This document shows, in pieces, positions 25,017 through 32,675 of a stretch of DNA of 33,716 nt. The notes under the pieces are model-generated. The model saw only the letters and a list, made by a program, of their open reading frames with translations. It did not search any database and was not told the origin of the DNA. A program made the translations under genes and the position numbers. Source of the DNA: Lachnospiraceae bacterium M18-1 (GTDB taxonomy: Bacteria > Bacillota > Clostridia > Lachnospirales > Lachnospiraceae); assembly GCA_000403295.2 (NCBI GenBank), contig KE159612.1, positions 487,969 to 521,684 of the forward strand, read 5' to 3'. Numbering within the stretch: the stretch's first letter is position 1; the number at the start of each line of letters is the position of its first letter.

Positions 25017-25910
25017 TCAGGCCGGAGGGTTCTCCGGGGTATTTGTATTTTCTTCCGGAGCGGTGTTTCCGGCATTTTCTGCTGGCTGGGCTTCGATCAG
25101 CTTTTCATCTACCAGCTTTGCAACGACCAGACGGCGGTTGCTGGGCCTGTCCCCGATACAGGTGGATAAGGCGACAAGGCGGTCTTCAGAGGTAACGGTC
25201 ATATCTTCCGCATACTGATTCTGGGCTTCCTGTATGCCTTTTAATTCATCTACAAAAGTGATGACAGATTCCGGGATTTTCAGATCATGGGAATCTGAGA
25301 TGAGCATATCTCCATATACCACCTCTGCAATGATCTGATAATGCAGCTGTCTTTCCGGCAGATAAATGTACATATCACGGTATGTATCAAAGAAATTCCG
25401 GTCTATGTAATTTTTCAGATCCCCGAAATAGGAGCCGTCCAGCATATCATGCCCATAGATGACAGTGATGGGGTCGCTAAAGTCCTTTGCATTGACCATA
25501 CGTGAATAAATGGATCCGGGAAGCGCAGCTACGCCTTCGAAGGTTACGTTCAGGTAATAATCCTCTTCCTGGGTAGAACTCTGCATGACAGGATAATTTA
25601 CCTGGGTGCCCGGAATCTCGATAAAAGCGTAAGCATCCGGATTGACTGCCCACAGGCCCTGAAAATCTATTTTCTGCGGTACGGTCTCCAGTACAGGTTC
25701 TGGTTCCGGCTCCGGCGCTTGCTTATTTTCATCTATTGATATAGATGTTGTTTCTTCTTTTTTTACAGGCTCTTTGTCTTTGGTGTCATTGGATTTGAGC
25801 AGGCCAATGCCGATAACAACTCCAATGACGCAAAATGCTGCTGCAAGGATGCCGACAAGAACCAAGATTAACGTTTTATCATTTGTATGTGGTTTTCTTT
25901 TCTGATTCAT
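25017..25910 (-). CDS. Class B sortase
   Basis: A 297-residue membrane-anchored transpeptidase. An N-terminal anchor (LILVLVGILAAAFCVIGVVIGIGLL, residues 14-38) is followed by an acidic, proline-rich linker and the sortase barrel with the catalytic triad His154 (IYGHDM), Cys251 (LSTC) and Arg259/260 (NRRLVV). The helix-rich insert after GSYFGDLKNYID and the length fit class B. The C-terminus ends in a disordered N/P/E-rich tail of about 25 residues, which is unusual. The start at 25910 has AAGGAG upstream. No substrate protein with a sorting signal lies in the window, so it may serve distant surface proteins. Confidence 0.9.
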   Translation of the reverse strand: MNQKRKPHTNDKTLILVLVGILAAAFCVIGVVIGIGLLKSNDTKDKEPVKKEETTSISIDENKQAPEPEPEPVLETVPQKIDFQGLWAVNPDAYAFIEIPGTQVNYPVMQSSTQEEDYYLNVTFEGVAALPGSIYSRMVNAKDFSDPITVIYGHDMLDGSYFGDLKNYIDRNFFDTYRDMYIYLPERQLHYQIIAEVVYGDMLISDSHDLKIPESVITFVDELKGIQEAQNQYAEDMTVTSEDRLVALSTCIGDRPSNRRLVVAKLVDEKLIEAQPAENAGNTAPEENTNTPENPPA

Positions 25911-25936
25911 ATCTGTTTGCTCCTTTCTTCTTTGAT

Positions 25937-25965
25937 ATATTATCACTATCGGAGGAAAAAGGCAA
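25937..25965 (-). promoter_or_regulatory. Sortase promoter
   Basis: On the minus strand: TTGCCT (complement of 25960-25965), 17-nt spacer, TAATAT (complement of 25937-25942), just upstream of the sortase ribosome binding site. Confidence 0.5.
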
Positions 25966-26003
25966 ATGAAAATGTGGCAGAAAGGAAAACGCTGCCAAGA
26001 GAG

Positions 26004-26150
26004 GTTACAGTTCACACGGCGCCGTGCACCCTGGTGCACGGCGTCCGGCCAGTAAAGTAACATTTGCCATAATATCCAGCCCCTCGCCGAAGGCGACTTA
26101 AAATGGGCTGGATACTGTTACTGGAGCACCCAAAGGGTGTGAACAGTAAC
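26004..26150. repeat. GTTACTGTTCAC-type palindromic repeat, copy D (inverted)
   Basis: A 147-bp copy in the opposite orientation to copy A and the most complete of the set. It is bounded by GTTACAGTTCAC and GTGAACAGTAAC, with the GCCGTGCACC/GGTGCACGGC hairpin, the ATCCAGCCC…GGGCTGGAT stem and CACCC/GGGTG. Confidence 0.88.
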
Positions 26151-26159
26151 CAAGAGAGT

Positions 26160-26191
26160 GTTACAGTTCACGGCCTGTCTGCGACTGTAAC
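26160..26191. repeat. GTTACTGTTCAC-type palindromic repeat, copy E (minimal)
   Basis: GTTACAGTTCACGG to GACTGTAAC, a 32-bp form reduced to its outer arms, nine bases after copy D. Confidence 0.6.
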
Positions 26192-26245
26192 CCAAGAGAT
26201 GTCGTGCGGCAAGTGCACAACACCGTGTGTACAATAACGGGAACA

Positions 26246-26275
26246 CCCCAGCCGACATTTGAGGGCCGGCTGGGG
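26246..26275 (-). terminator. Hairpin downstream of the lysozyme gene
   Basis: A perfect 9-bp stem CCCCAGCCG / CGGCTGGGG with a 12-nt loop, about 65 bp past the lysozyme stop. It lacks a real U tract on either strand, so its terminator role is uncertain. Confidence 0.45.
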
Positions 26276-26340
26276 GGATTTACGAAGCACGCGGTATAAA
26301 ATGTAAAAACTTTGAGCAGGATTTTTGGAGCAGTTCCAGG

Positions 26341-27318
26341 TCAGGAGATACGGATGGTATTTCCGGCGTAGATCAGGTTGGGGTTGGTGATGCCGTTGAG
26401 GGACATCAGGGCCGCGACGGAGGTTCCGAAGCGGACCGCAATCTCGCTCAAGGTATCGCCGGACCGGATGGTGTAGTATCGTGGGGCCGGACCGGATTTT
26501 TCTGGCACACGTATGGTCTGGCCGGGATGGATCAGGTTGGGGTCAGAAATGTTGTTCAATGCAGCCAGTGCCTGGTAGGTGGTACCGTATCTTACTGCGA
26601 TCTCGCTTAAAGTGTCGCCAGACTGGACGACGTAGGTGATGTAATCCGCCGGAGGAGGCGTGGGCTTTGGCGGGGGCACAGGTTTGCTGCCCAGGTGATT
26701 CAGGCCGGCTTTTCGAATGACGGAAGCGTAATCCACATAACCGGTGTCCAGGTCCACATTTCCTGTGATTCCGGGGATACTTCCGGTACTTGTGTACTGC
26801 CAGATTCCGTAGTCGATTCCATCGTAGCGGCTGCCGTAACGGGCAAACCACAGTGCATAGCGCCGGTTCAGATCCCGGGAAAGATAAGTCTCCAGGAAAT
26901 TCTGGTTGCTGTAATACATGGCAAAATATCCCCGTTCCTCAATCCGGTCGCAGAAGGCTTTTACAATCTGGGTTGCCAGCGAAGGCGTGAACGTTACGCC
27001 GTTTTGTTCGGCATAGGTTAGGGAAGCGTGTTCGATATCGTAACAGATGGGATATTCCATCCGGTATGGAGCGATAACCTCCAGGCATCCGTCCGCCTCT
27101 TTTCTGGCGTCTTCCGGGCTGAGGGCATAACAAAACCAATATGCGCCGGCCGGGATTCCGACACGATTGCATTCGGCTGCATTTCTCTGAAACTGCTGGT
27201 CCGGCGTCCGGTAACCATATCCGGCACGCAGCATGGCGAACTGGTATCCGGCGCTTTTTACCTGCGCCCAGTCTATAATTCCTTGAAATTCACTGACATC
27301 AAGTCCCTTTATACTCAT
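26341..27318 (-). CDS. GH25 lysozyme with two LysM domains
   Basis: A 325-residue peptidoglycan muramidase. The GH25 barrel spans roughly residues 3-200, with Asp7 (GLDVSEFQG) and the catalytic pair in CYDIEHAS (Asp94, Glu96). It ends near [24 protein letters not shown] proline-rich linker leads to two LysM repeats ([19 protein letters not shown]… and [19 protein letters not shown]…) that bind cell-wall glycans. There is no signal peptide, which is usual for phage endolysins and also seen in clostridial chromosomal lysozymes. The start at 27318 has AAGGAG upstream, and a TATAAT -10 box lies at 27355-27360 (complement). Adjacency to the integrase end of a prophage makes a phage origin possible. 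Confidence 0.92.
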   Translation of the reverse strand: MSIKGLDVSEFQGIIDWAQVKSAGYQFAMLRAGYGYRTPDQQFQRNAAECNRVGIPAGAYWFCYALSPEDARKEADGCLEVIAPYRMEYPICYDIEHASLTYAEQNGVTFTPSLATQIVKAFCDRIEERGYFAMYYSNQNFLETYLSRDLNRRYALWFARYGSRYDGIDYGIWQYTSTGSIPGITGNVDLDTGYVDYASVIRKAGLNHLGSKPVPPPKPTPPPADYITYVVQSGDTLSEIAVRYGTTYQALAALNNISDPNLIHPGQTIRVPEKSGPAPRYYTIRSGDTLSEIAVRFGTSVAALMSLNGITNPNLIYAGNTIRIS

Positions 27319-27412
27319 AAAAACTCCTTTCTCAGGATGATGTTCTGTCTCTTTATTATATGAAAAAAACTCCGGACTGCTCATAATTTAATAATTTCAT
27401 AAAATAAAAATT

Positions 27413-27440
27413 TAAAAACCCCGTATTTACGGGATTTTTT
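27413..27440. terminator. Bidirectional intrinsic terminator at the element boundary
   Basis: CCCGTATTTACGGG is flanked by AAAAA on the left and TTTTTT on the right, so it works for either strand. On the minus strand it lies just past the integrase stop codon. Confidence 0.75.
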
Positions 27441-27450
27441 AGACAATATT

Positions 27451-27472
27451 GTCACTAACGTGTCGCTAACGT
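27451..27472. repeat. Tandem 11-bp repeats next to the integrase gene
   Basis: GTCACTAACGT (27451-27461) and GTCGCTAACGT (27462-27472) abut each other with one mismatch, eight bases from the integrase stop. This arrangement suits arm-type integrase binding sites and marks a likely attachment region. The crossover core cannot be defined without the other end. Confidence 0.5.
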
Positions 27473-27480
27473 AAACGAAT

Positions 27481-28638
27481 TTATGTACTGTTTTTCACTG
27501 AAATTTTAATCTTTTCAATCTCTTTTCGGAGCTCCTCAACCGTCCTGTGTCCATAGACCTTATTTGTAATATCCTGGAAAGCGTGTCCAAGCATCCGCTT
27601 CCGATCATTTTCGTTCACTCGGTACTTTTCGCAGAGCATGGAGAATGTGTGTCTGGCATCATGGGGAGTATGCCTCTGCATCCCGATCTGCTCCAGAGTT
27701 TCATACATCCTGTTTCGAAAGGTACCTGGAGTTATATCAAGGATTGCATCCTGATTCTTTATACGGCGCTTCACTAACGCATAGATTCCGGAGTGTATCG
27801 GGACAATACGATCTTTCCCTGCATTGGTTTTGACTCCGCCCCGGAAATATTTTTGTTCCAGATTCACCTCAATAGATTCATATGCTTTTATCCGGTATCC
27901 AGAATAGCACATGATCAGAAGAAATTCCACGACAGGATCATTCTTGTGCGTCCAGAGTATTGCAAGCTCGTCCTCAGAAAATGGGATGCCGTGTTCTTCG
28001 TCTTCTGCTTTCTTTATCTTTACATGTACAGAATAATCTTTTTCGCAAAGCTCAAACTTTTCCGCATAGGCGTACATCTGGTGGAAGAGAGACAGTATCA
28101 GTTCCAATGATGAATGCTTTTTCGGGCAGTTGTCTATGACGTTCTGCAAGTCATTGTACCGTAGATCGGCAAAGGGCTTGTCGTGTAATTCGGCGCAGTT
28201 TTTAAAAGCCGCGCGGGTACAGTCCATACTCGCTTTGGAGTATGTCTTTTTCGAATCCTCATATTTATCTCTATAAAATCCCTCGTACACTTCCGCAAAG
28301 GTAGCGGTCTTCTCTTTGTTCTGTTCAACCCTTGCTGACTGCAGGTAATCCAACAGGATATTGTCCATGGCACTGTTCAGGGTTCGGCTCTGATCGAAGT
28401 CGTTCAGGGTACGCTCGAAGCCCGGATAATAGGTGCCAGCGTGCCAAGCGGTAAGGACGGCGAAGCCCTTCATATAGTCATCAACATAGCAGATCGCTTT
28501 TACAGGGGCGTACTGGCCGGGGGCGATCAGATCTGTGGCAGGCGGATAGACGCCATAGGGATTCCGACGCTTTCCGGACAGTTTTTTGATGGAGCCGTAA
28601 CCGTTTGGGAGCTTGGGGTATTTCTTTTTACGTGCCAT
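27481..28638 (-). CDS. int: Tyrosine recombinase / phage integrase
   Basis: A 385-residue site-specific recombinase. The catalytic set is visible: Arg249 (CYSGYRIKAYE), Lys270 (GGVKTNAGKDR), His326 and Arg329 (HTPHDARHTF), His352 (RMLGHAF) and Tyr362 (NKVYGHR). The N-terminal part begins with the basic KLPNGYGSIKKLSGKRRNPYGV typical of AP2-like arm-binding domains in Firmicutes integrases, then a SAM-like core-binding domain. The start at 28638 has GGAAGGATG upstream; a longer start at 28701 lacks a good site. It integrates and excises the element extending to the right. A short hairpin (GCCTG…CAGGC) followed by T-rich sequence lies in its leader and could attenuate expression. Confidence 0.93.
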   Translation of the reverse strand: MARKKKYPKLPNGYGSIKKLSGKRRNPYGVYPPATDLIAPGQYAPVKAICYVDDYMKGFAVLTAWHAGTYYPGFERTLNDFDQSRTLNSAMDNILLDYLQSARVEQNKEKTATFAEVYEGFYRDKYEDSKKTYSKASMDCTRAAFKNCAELHDKPFADLRYNDLQNVIDNCPKKHSSLELILSLFHQMYAYAEKFELCEKDYSVHVKIKKAEDEEHGIPFSEDELAILWTHKNDPVVEFLLIMCYSGYRIKAYESIEVNLEQKYFRGGVKTNAGKDRIVPIHSGIYALVKRRIKNQDAILDITPGTFRNRMYETLEQIGMQRHTPHDARHTFSMLCEKYRVNENDRKRMLGHAFQDITNKVYGHRTVEELRKEIEKIKISVKNST

Positions 28639-28809
28639 GGTATCATCCTTCCTGAAAAAAGGTATAAAAATAACAGCCTGTCTATTGCAGGCCGTCACCA
28701 AAGATGATACAATACATTCGTGCTAAATTTTGATTGTGCATCTTTGGGTGTATCTGAAAGCCGTTCGGTGCTGGTAACATCGGGCGGTTTTCGCTTTCTT
28801 AAAACGTAA

Positions 28810-28836
28810 AAGACCTCGTAATCACTACGAGGTCTT
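28810..28836 (-). terminator. Terminator after the PemK/MazF-like gene
   Basis: A perfect 11-bp stem AAGACCTCGTA / TACGAGGTCTT around the loop ATCAC, followed on the minus strand by TTTACGTTTT. It separates the leftward PemK gene from the integrase. The rest of 28702-28967 holds an inverted repeat CACCAAAGATG…CATCTTTGGGTG and no gene. Confidence 0.7.
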
Positions 28837-28967
28837 CACATAATAAACTTATATCTTCTTATAATGCCCCTAGGGCGATATTAGAAAAGAGTTTTCTTCT
28901 CTGTTTGTTTATTATAGAATATATTATGCTCGTAGTCAACAAAAAGATTCTAAAATCCTAAAAAAAG

Positions 28968-29825
28968 CTATGATTTTGGTTGAAAAACATACAAATCCTT
29001 TATTTTTTGGTTTATCTTTTCCATATTTTCTTTGGATAAGGATATTCCTGCAAGAACACCTTTTAAACTTCTCGGATCAAAGATACGTATTTTACTAATG
29101 GTAGTAACTTGATTTACGAGAGCAATGCTGCCTTCTTTCATGCGTGAAAATTCAAGTCCTATTTTGTCAAGATATTCCTGCTGTTCCTTGTTATGCCTTT
29201 CTTTTTCTTCCCACATTTTTTGTAATTTGTACGAAGCATTCAGATATGCTTTAGCATCATTAAGTTTTTTGTCAAATGCTTCTGTCCCCTGCTCACATCG
29301 TATCAATTCATCTGTTGTCTGTGTTGTAAGATTTACCAATGTTTTAAAAAGAGTTAATTCATATTCTATTTCCTCTTGTTCTTCTTTTAATGATTTAGAA
29401 ATAGTATCATATTTTATCTTTAGCAGACGATAGATATCATTGCCAAGATCTACACTATTGGGATGAAGTTCTTTTGAAGCTTTCATGGATGTAAGTGGAA
29501 TGACTGTTACAACAGGGGAATTATGTTCATTTTTATTATCCAAAACGATGCCATAATGTAATCCTCCATATTCAGCGCCTATATTAAATCCAAAATTAAG
29601 TTTGACAATATTTCCCCTTTTATAAGCAATATTTTTTGTTGGATTGAAATTTTCTTCAAAAGTTATCATTTTGACATAATCCTTTATCCAATATGAAACA
29701 AGGTGTGCCTTTTTTAAATGGCGCATAGATTTGTCATTGATTAAGTATTCTAACATTTTGTCTAGGGACTTGATAGCCTCTTTCTTATTTTGAATAACTT
29801 CTTCTTTAGTGAATTTTTTTGACAT
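28968..29825 (-). CDS. PemK/MazF-family protein with long helical insertion
   Basis: A 285-residue protein containing a split PemK/MazF fold. The first half is KRGNIVKLNFGFNIGAEYGGLHYGIVLD and PVVTVIPLTSMK (about 69-114). The second half is EGSIALVNQVTTISKIRIFD and LKGVLAGISLSKENMEKINQKIKDLY (231-279). Between them lies about 100 residues of charged helix, likely coiled coil. A 65-residue helical N-terminus precedes the fold. Canonical MazF toxins are about 110 residues and cut mRNA. AAAAGGAG precedes the start at 29825. No small antitoxin gene is adjacent; the insertion or N-terminus might regulate the toxin, or the protein may not be a toxin. It sits in the accessory zone of the prophage. 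Confidence 0.8.
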   Translation of the reverse strand: MSKKFTKEEVIQNKKEAIKSLDKMLEYLINDKSMRHLKKAHLVSYWIKDYVKMITFEENFNPTKNIAYKRGNIVKLNFGFNIGAEYGGLHYGIVLDNKNEHNSPVVTVIPLTSMKASKELHPNSVDLGNDIYRLLKIKYDTISKSLKEEQEEIEYELTLFKTLVNLTTQTTDELIRCEQGTEAFDKKLNDAKAYLNASYKLQKMWEEKERHNKEQQEYLDKIGLEFSRMKEGSIALVNQVTTISKIRIFDPRSLKGVLAGISLSKENMEKINQKIKDLYVFQPKS

Positions 29826-29929
29826 AAAGTTCTCCTTTTATCGTTTTGATGTACCATATACGCCACATTTATATAATCGCTGGTGCGGTTATATCATTTT
29901 CAGGATATTGTAAAATCAGAATGATGGAA

Positions 29930-31174
29930 TTATTGGTTCTGCCGCATTTTCTGACTTACCCGGAATTGTTCGGCGTATGGAACATCAATAAATTCTACCG
30001 TTTTATCGAAATTCTTCTTTACAACTTTTTTTATCTCGTCAAGTGTTACATTAAAAAATTCTCTTCTGGTGTTTACCATATTAAGTTTGCGATTTTCAAA
30101 AGCCTTATGTAATGCAGATTCCAATGCTGGAGCATCATCCGAGAAAATCATAGCATGGACGTCAAAATTGAAAGGGACAGATGCGTCACCAAGCTCATCA
30201 ACACGATCCTGTGGATCTAACCGCCTTGTCATTCCAATTTTGTAGACATTTTCTCCAAAAGCGCCAATGTTTGAGATGATATAAACATATCCGGCACGTT
30301 GATTAGCTTCCCTATAATCAATATCCTTAATGGCTTTGTCAATGTCGTCAAGCCTGCTTTCTAGTTCGACTTTCTTAATAAGCAAATCAGTATTTTCAGG
30401 ACATTCTTCTAGTTGTTTTAATAATTTTTCATAAGCCGTTTGATAATGAGTCTGTTCCTTTTCGATTTTCTTGCGCTGAGCTTCGATTTCCTTTTGAAGT
30501 CGGGCAGCCTCACGCATCTCTGCTCTAGCCGCTTTCTGAGCTTCTTTTTCCTCTTGTTTTTTCTGTTGATATTCGAATGCTAAATGAAGTTCATCGACTT
30601 TTAGGTTGATGTATTTGGAAGTTATATATAATGACATCATTTTTCCTAATTTTTCAATAGAGTCGGCGGATTGATGTATTTTTTTTAGTGACATTTCATA
30701 ATTGTTATATTTGATTCGAGTAATAACATCTTCGCAATCACTATTAAAGGCTCTCAAGAATAATTTTTTCATATCTTTTATCATTTTATTACCCTTGCTC
30801 TTGCTACCATCTACCGTCCAATTTTTGGATCCAGCTATGGCAGTATCTGTTTTAATCATTTCTTTTTGTTGTGTTCTGATTTTGTCGAGCCTCAATTTAT
30901 ACTCTTCGGCTGTTACAAAATTATATCTTGGGGTATATAATCCAAAATCCTGAAAAGTGATGGAGTCTTCAAAAAAGATAGCTTCCTGTCTTAACTTTTC
31001 TACAGAACTGCTTAGTCGAGCGTTTTCTTTTTCGAGCTTTTCTTTTTTTACTTCTAATTCTGCAATTTTTTCATTTAAACTCGCTGCATTTTGAAATTCT
31101 GGTGACATAAGTTCTTTTAATCCATCATTTTCTTTGCGAATTTTGCTTGCGTTAAAAATATCCTTTAATCCCAT
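29930..31174 (-). CDS. DUF4041 / T5orf172 GIY-YIG protein
   Basis: A 414-residue phage-type protein. A coiled coil (30-66) leads into a DUF4041-like middle (TFQDFGLYTPRYNF…, 70-200), a second long coiled coil rich in K/E/A/R (203-290), and a C-terminal T5orf172 domain, a GIY-YIG nuclease relative. There GYVYIISN (295-302) and ENVYKIGMTRR (309-318) carry the GIY-YIG strands, followed by Arg324, Glu352 in ALESALHKAF and the final NVTLDEI. GAGGAAAG precedes the start. Proteins of this layout are common beside prophage repressors. Their exact role is not settled; nucleic-acid cleavage is inferred from the fold. Confidence 0.85.
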   Translation of the reverse strand: MGLKDIFNASKIRKENDGLKELMSPEFQNAASLNEKIAELEVKKEKLEKENARLSSSVEKLRQEAIFFEDSITFQDFGLYTPRYNFVTAEEYKLRLDKIRTQQKEMIKTDTAIAGSKNWTVDGSKSKGNKMIKDMKKLFLRAFNSDCEDVITRIKYNNYEMSLKKIHQSADSIEKLGKMMSLYITSKYINLKVDELHLAFEYQQKKQEEKEAQKAARAEMREAARLQKEIEAQRKKIEKEQTHYQTAYEKLLKQLEECPENTDLLIKKVELESRLDDIDKAIKDIDYREANQRAGYVYIISNIGAFGENVYKIGMTRRLDPQDRVDELGDASVPFNFDVHAMIFSDDAPALESALHKAFENRKLNMVNTRREFFNVTLDEIKKVVKKNFDKTVEFIDVPYAEQFRVSQKMRQNQ

Positions 31175-31245
31175 AACTTTTTCTTTCCTCTTTAGTTTCC
31201 TGTACCAATAGTATTACGCCACTTTTTATATAAACGCCGGAGCGG

Positions 31246-31728
31246 TTATACCATTTTCATCACTACAAGATAGGGGATGAAGTATATAGTATAATTATCA
31301 ATGCTTTTCATCGTTCCATATTTATCCCGGTAACATTCAACACATTCCAGAAGATATTCTTCTGTTACATTTAGAAATTCTGCAATTTCATGTTGATTCT
31401 GGCATCCTGCTTCGTATGCCCTGATAATACCCATGAGCCCGATCATACGGTTATATCCGTTTAACCGTGCCTGACGTTCCTGCTTCCGGTTCCATGAGAC
31501 AGACAAATCAATGATATTTCCGACGGTGGTCTCATGATGACCAAGTTCTTCAGCAAGAACACAGGCTTTTTCTGCTGTCGTTTTTAATCTGTTTGATAGA
31601 GCTATGTTACCATCTATGTATAAACCAGAAAGATGCTCAGATAATGGATAATCTTCATCGACAGAAACACCTTTGGAATCAGCTTCATGTAATAATTCCT
31701 CATAATTATTCAAATAATCATCTCCCAT
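31246..31728 (-). CDS. ImmA/IrrE-like metallopeptidase with altered zinc motif
   Basis: A 160-residue relative of ImmA/IrrE, the protease that cleaves phage and element repressors to induce excision. The family region is KTTAEKACVLAEELGHHETTVGNIID. The zinc motif HExxH is present as EELGH (60-64), with the first His replaced by Glu. Several phage relatives I recall have AEELGH too, so this may be a variant subfamily and not a loss. The C-terminal half has a second helix-turn-helix-like stretch (QNQHEIAEFLNVTEEYLLECV). The start at 31728 gives the family-like N-terminus (NNYEELLHEA); 31758 is an alternative. It follows the repressor gene in the same direction, as in known ImmR/ImmA pairs. Confidence 0.8.
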   Translation of the reverse strand: MGDDYLNNYEELLHEADSKGVSVDEDYPLSEHLSGLYIDGNIALSNRLKTTAEKACVLAEELGHHETTVGNIIDLSVSWNRKQERQARLNGYNRMIGLMGIIRAYEAGCQNQHEIAEFLNVTEEYLLECVECYRDKYGTMKSIDNYTIYFIPYLVVMKMV

Positions 31729-31765
31729 CAAATAATGTCTGGAATATAGGCAATGCAAAACGAAA

Positions 31766-32089
31766 TCATTTCTTACGTTTATTTCTAATAAACTCTATGT
31801 AGTTTGCAATATCCTCCTGCTCGGCTTCAGTTAAGTCAGAAGTATCAAGATGTGCTGCAATGGTAGTAGGCCTATACTCCGTATTTAATATCATTTTTTC
31901 CAAATCATCAGCCGAAATACCGATTGCTTGACATATTTTACATACATTTACATATCCTGCCTTTTCGGCACCACGTTCTAAAATGGCCTTAACAGTTGAA
32001 TATGGTAAGCCTGATTTTTTTACTATATCAGAAACTTTAATATTTTTTTCAGCCATTAATTTTCTTAATATTTCAGCTCTTTGTTCCAT
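31766..32089 (-). CDS. XRE-family repressor
   Basis: A 107-residue regulator with an N-terminal XRE helix-turn-helix (LRKLMAEKNIKVSDIVKKSGLPYSTVKAILERGAEKAGYVNVCKICQAIGISADDLEKMI, about 8-66) and a short helical C-terminal dimerisation tail. The start at 32089 has AGGAGGGA about nine bases upstream. It is divergent from the HTH gene at 32246 and upstream of the ImmA-like gene. The intervening DNA holds several 16-bp near-palindromes positioned in both promoters, so it very likely represses the rightward promoter and controls its own. This makes it the lysogeny-type repressor of the element. Confidence 0.88.
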   Translation of the reverse strand: MEQRAEILRKLMAEKNIKVSDIVKKSGLPYSTVKAILERGAEKAGYVNVCKICQAIGISADDLEKMILNTEYRPTTIAAHLDTSDLTEAEQEDIANYIEFIRNKRKK

Positions 32090-32110
32090 GCTGCTTCCCT
32101 CCTTAAATAG

Positions 32111-32139
32111 ATATTACAATATTGCGTAAAAAAAGTAAA
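32111..32139 (-). promoter_or_regulatory. Leftward promoter of the repressor
   Basis: On the minus strand: TTTACT (complement of 32134-32139), 17-nt spacer, TAATAT (complement of 32111-32116). Operator O1 (32114-32129) covers the -10 and most of the spacer. Confidence 0.65.
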
Positions 32140-32226
32140 TAAGAAATTGCAATATTTTGCAAAAAATATGTTGACAATTGCGCAATATTGCAATATAGTT
32201 ATACTATAAAACGCAATTGCGCAATT
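32114..32226. promoter_or_regulatory. Operator array of the lysogeny-type switch
   Basis: Three 16-bp near-palindromes of the form TTRC-N8-GYAA: O1 TTACAATATTGCGTAA (32114-32129), O2 TTGCAATATTTTGCAA (32147-32162) and O3 TTGCGCAATATTGCAA (32178-32193). Their centres are 33 and 31 bp apart, close to three helical turns. A fourth, shorter site AATTGCGCAATT lies at 32215-32226, just before the HTH gene's ribosome binding site. Confidence 0.75.
32171..32199 (+). promoter_or_regulatory. Rightward early promoter
   Basis: Perfect -35 TTGACA (32171-32176), 17-nt spacer, TATAGT (32194-32199). The spacer is almost exactly operator O3, so a bound repressor would block RNA polymerase. Confidence 0.85.
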
Positions 32227-32245
32227 TTGGAGGAGGTGAGTGAAA

Positions 32246-32482
32246 TTGATTATGGTAAAAATTAATAATCTTGAAGCTGAGATGAAGAGGAAAGGAATAT
32301 CAAGGAATGACATTGCCAAACATCTTGGTTTATCGTATAGAACGATTCATTCCAAGTTTAATGGTGAGTCGCAATGGCAGTATACGGAATGCATTCTAAT
32401 TAGGGATATTTTTTTCCCAGAATTAGATTTAGCATATCTGTTCCCGTATTCTCAAAAAGAGCCAGAGAAGGAGGTGGTGTGA
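32246..32482 (+). CDS. Small helix-turn-helix protein (Cro-like position)
   Basis: A 78-residue protein: NNLEAEMKRKGISRNDIAKHLGLSYRTIHSKFNGES is an XRE-type helix-turn-helix, followed by an aromatic tail (ECILIRDIFFPELDLAYLFPYS). It is the first gene of the rightward operon, where a Cro-like or antirepressor protein would be expected. The start is uncertain: AGGAGG at 32231-32236 suits TTG 32246 best (spacing nine), while GTG 32240 is too close and ATG 32252 rather far. The stop overlaps the next reading frame closely. Confidence 0.8.
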   Translation: MIMVKINNLEAEMKRKGISRNDIAKHLGLSYRTIHSKFNGESQWQYTECILIRDIFFPELDLAYLFPYSQKEPEKEVV

Positions 32483-32484
32483 AG

Positions 32485-32673
32485 ATGATGAAAACCTACG
32501 CAGTGGTTTTCCAGAACCAGAGAACCGGAAAAGTAGCTATGGACAAATTCACCGGATTAAATGAAGGAGAAGCCAGGGGGAGCTTCCGGGAATGCTACAG
32601 ACACGAAAATTATACGATCCTTGCAACGGTAGAAGTGCCGGAGATCGAAAAGCGGGAGAAGGTGGTGGGATAA
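32485..32673 (+). CDS. Small hypothetical phage early protein
   Basis: A 62-residue basic protein (MMKTYAVVFQNQRTGKVAMDKFTGLNEGEARGSFRECYRHENYTI…) that I do not recognise. It looks like a small alpha/beta fold with no membrane segment. AAGGAGG at 32468-32474 serves ATG 32485, only two bases past the stop of the HTH gene, so it belongs to the same operon. Confidence 0.65.
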   Translation: MMKTYAVVFQNQRTGKVAMDKFTGLNEGEARGSFRECYRHENYTILATVEVPEIEKREKVVG

Positions 32674-32675
32674 AA

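Noticed and set aside
26246..26275. Strong intrinsic terminator
   Set aside because: The stem is perfect but no U tract follows on either strand, so it is listed only with low confidence.
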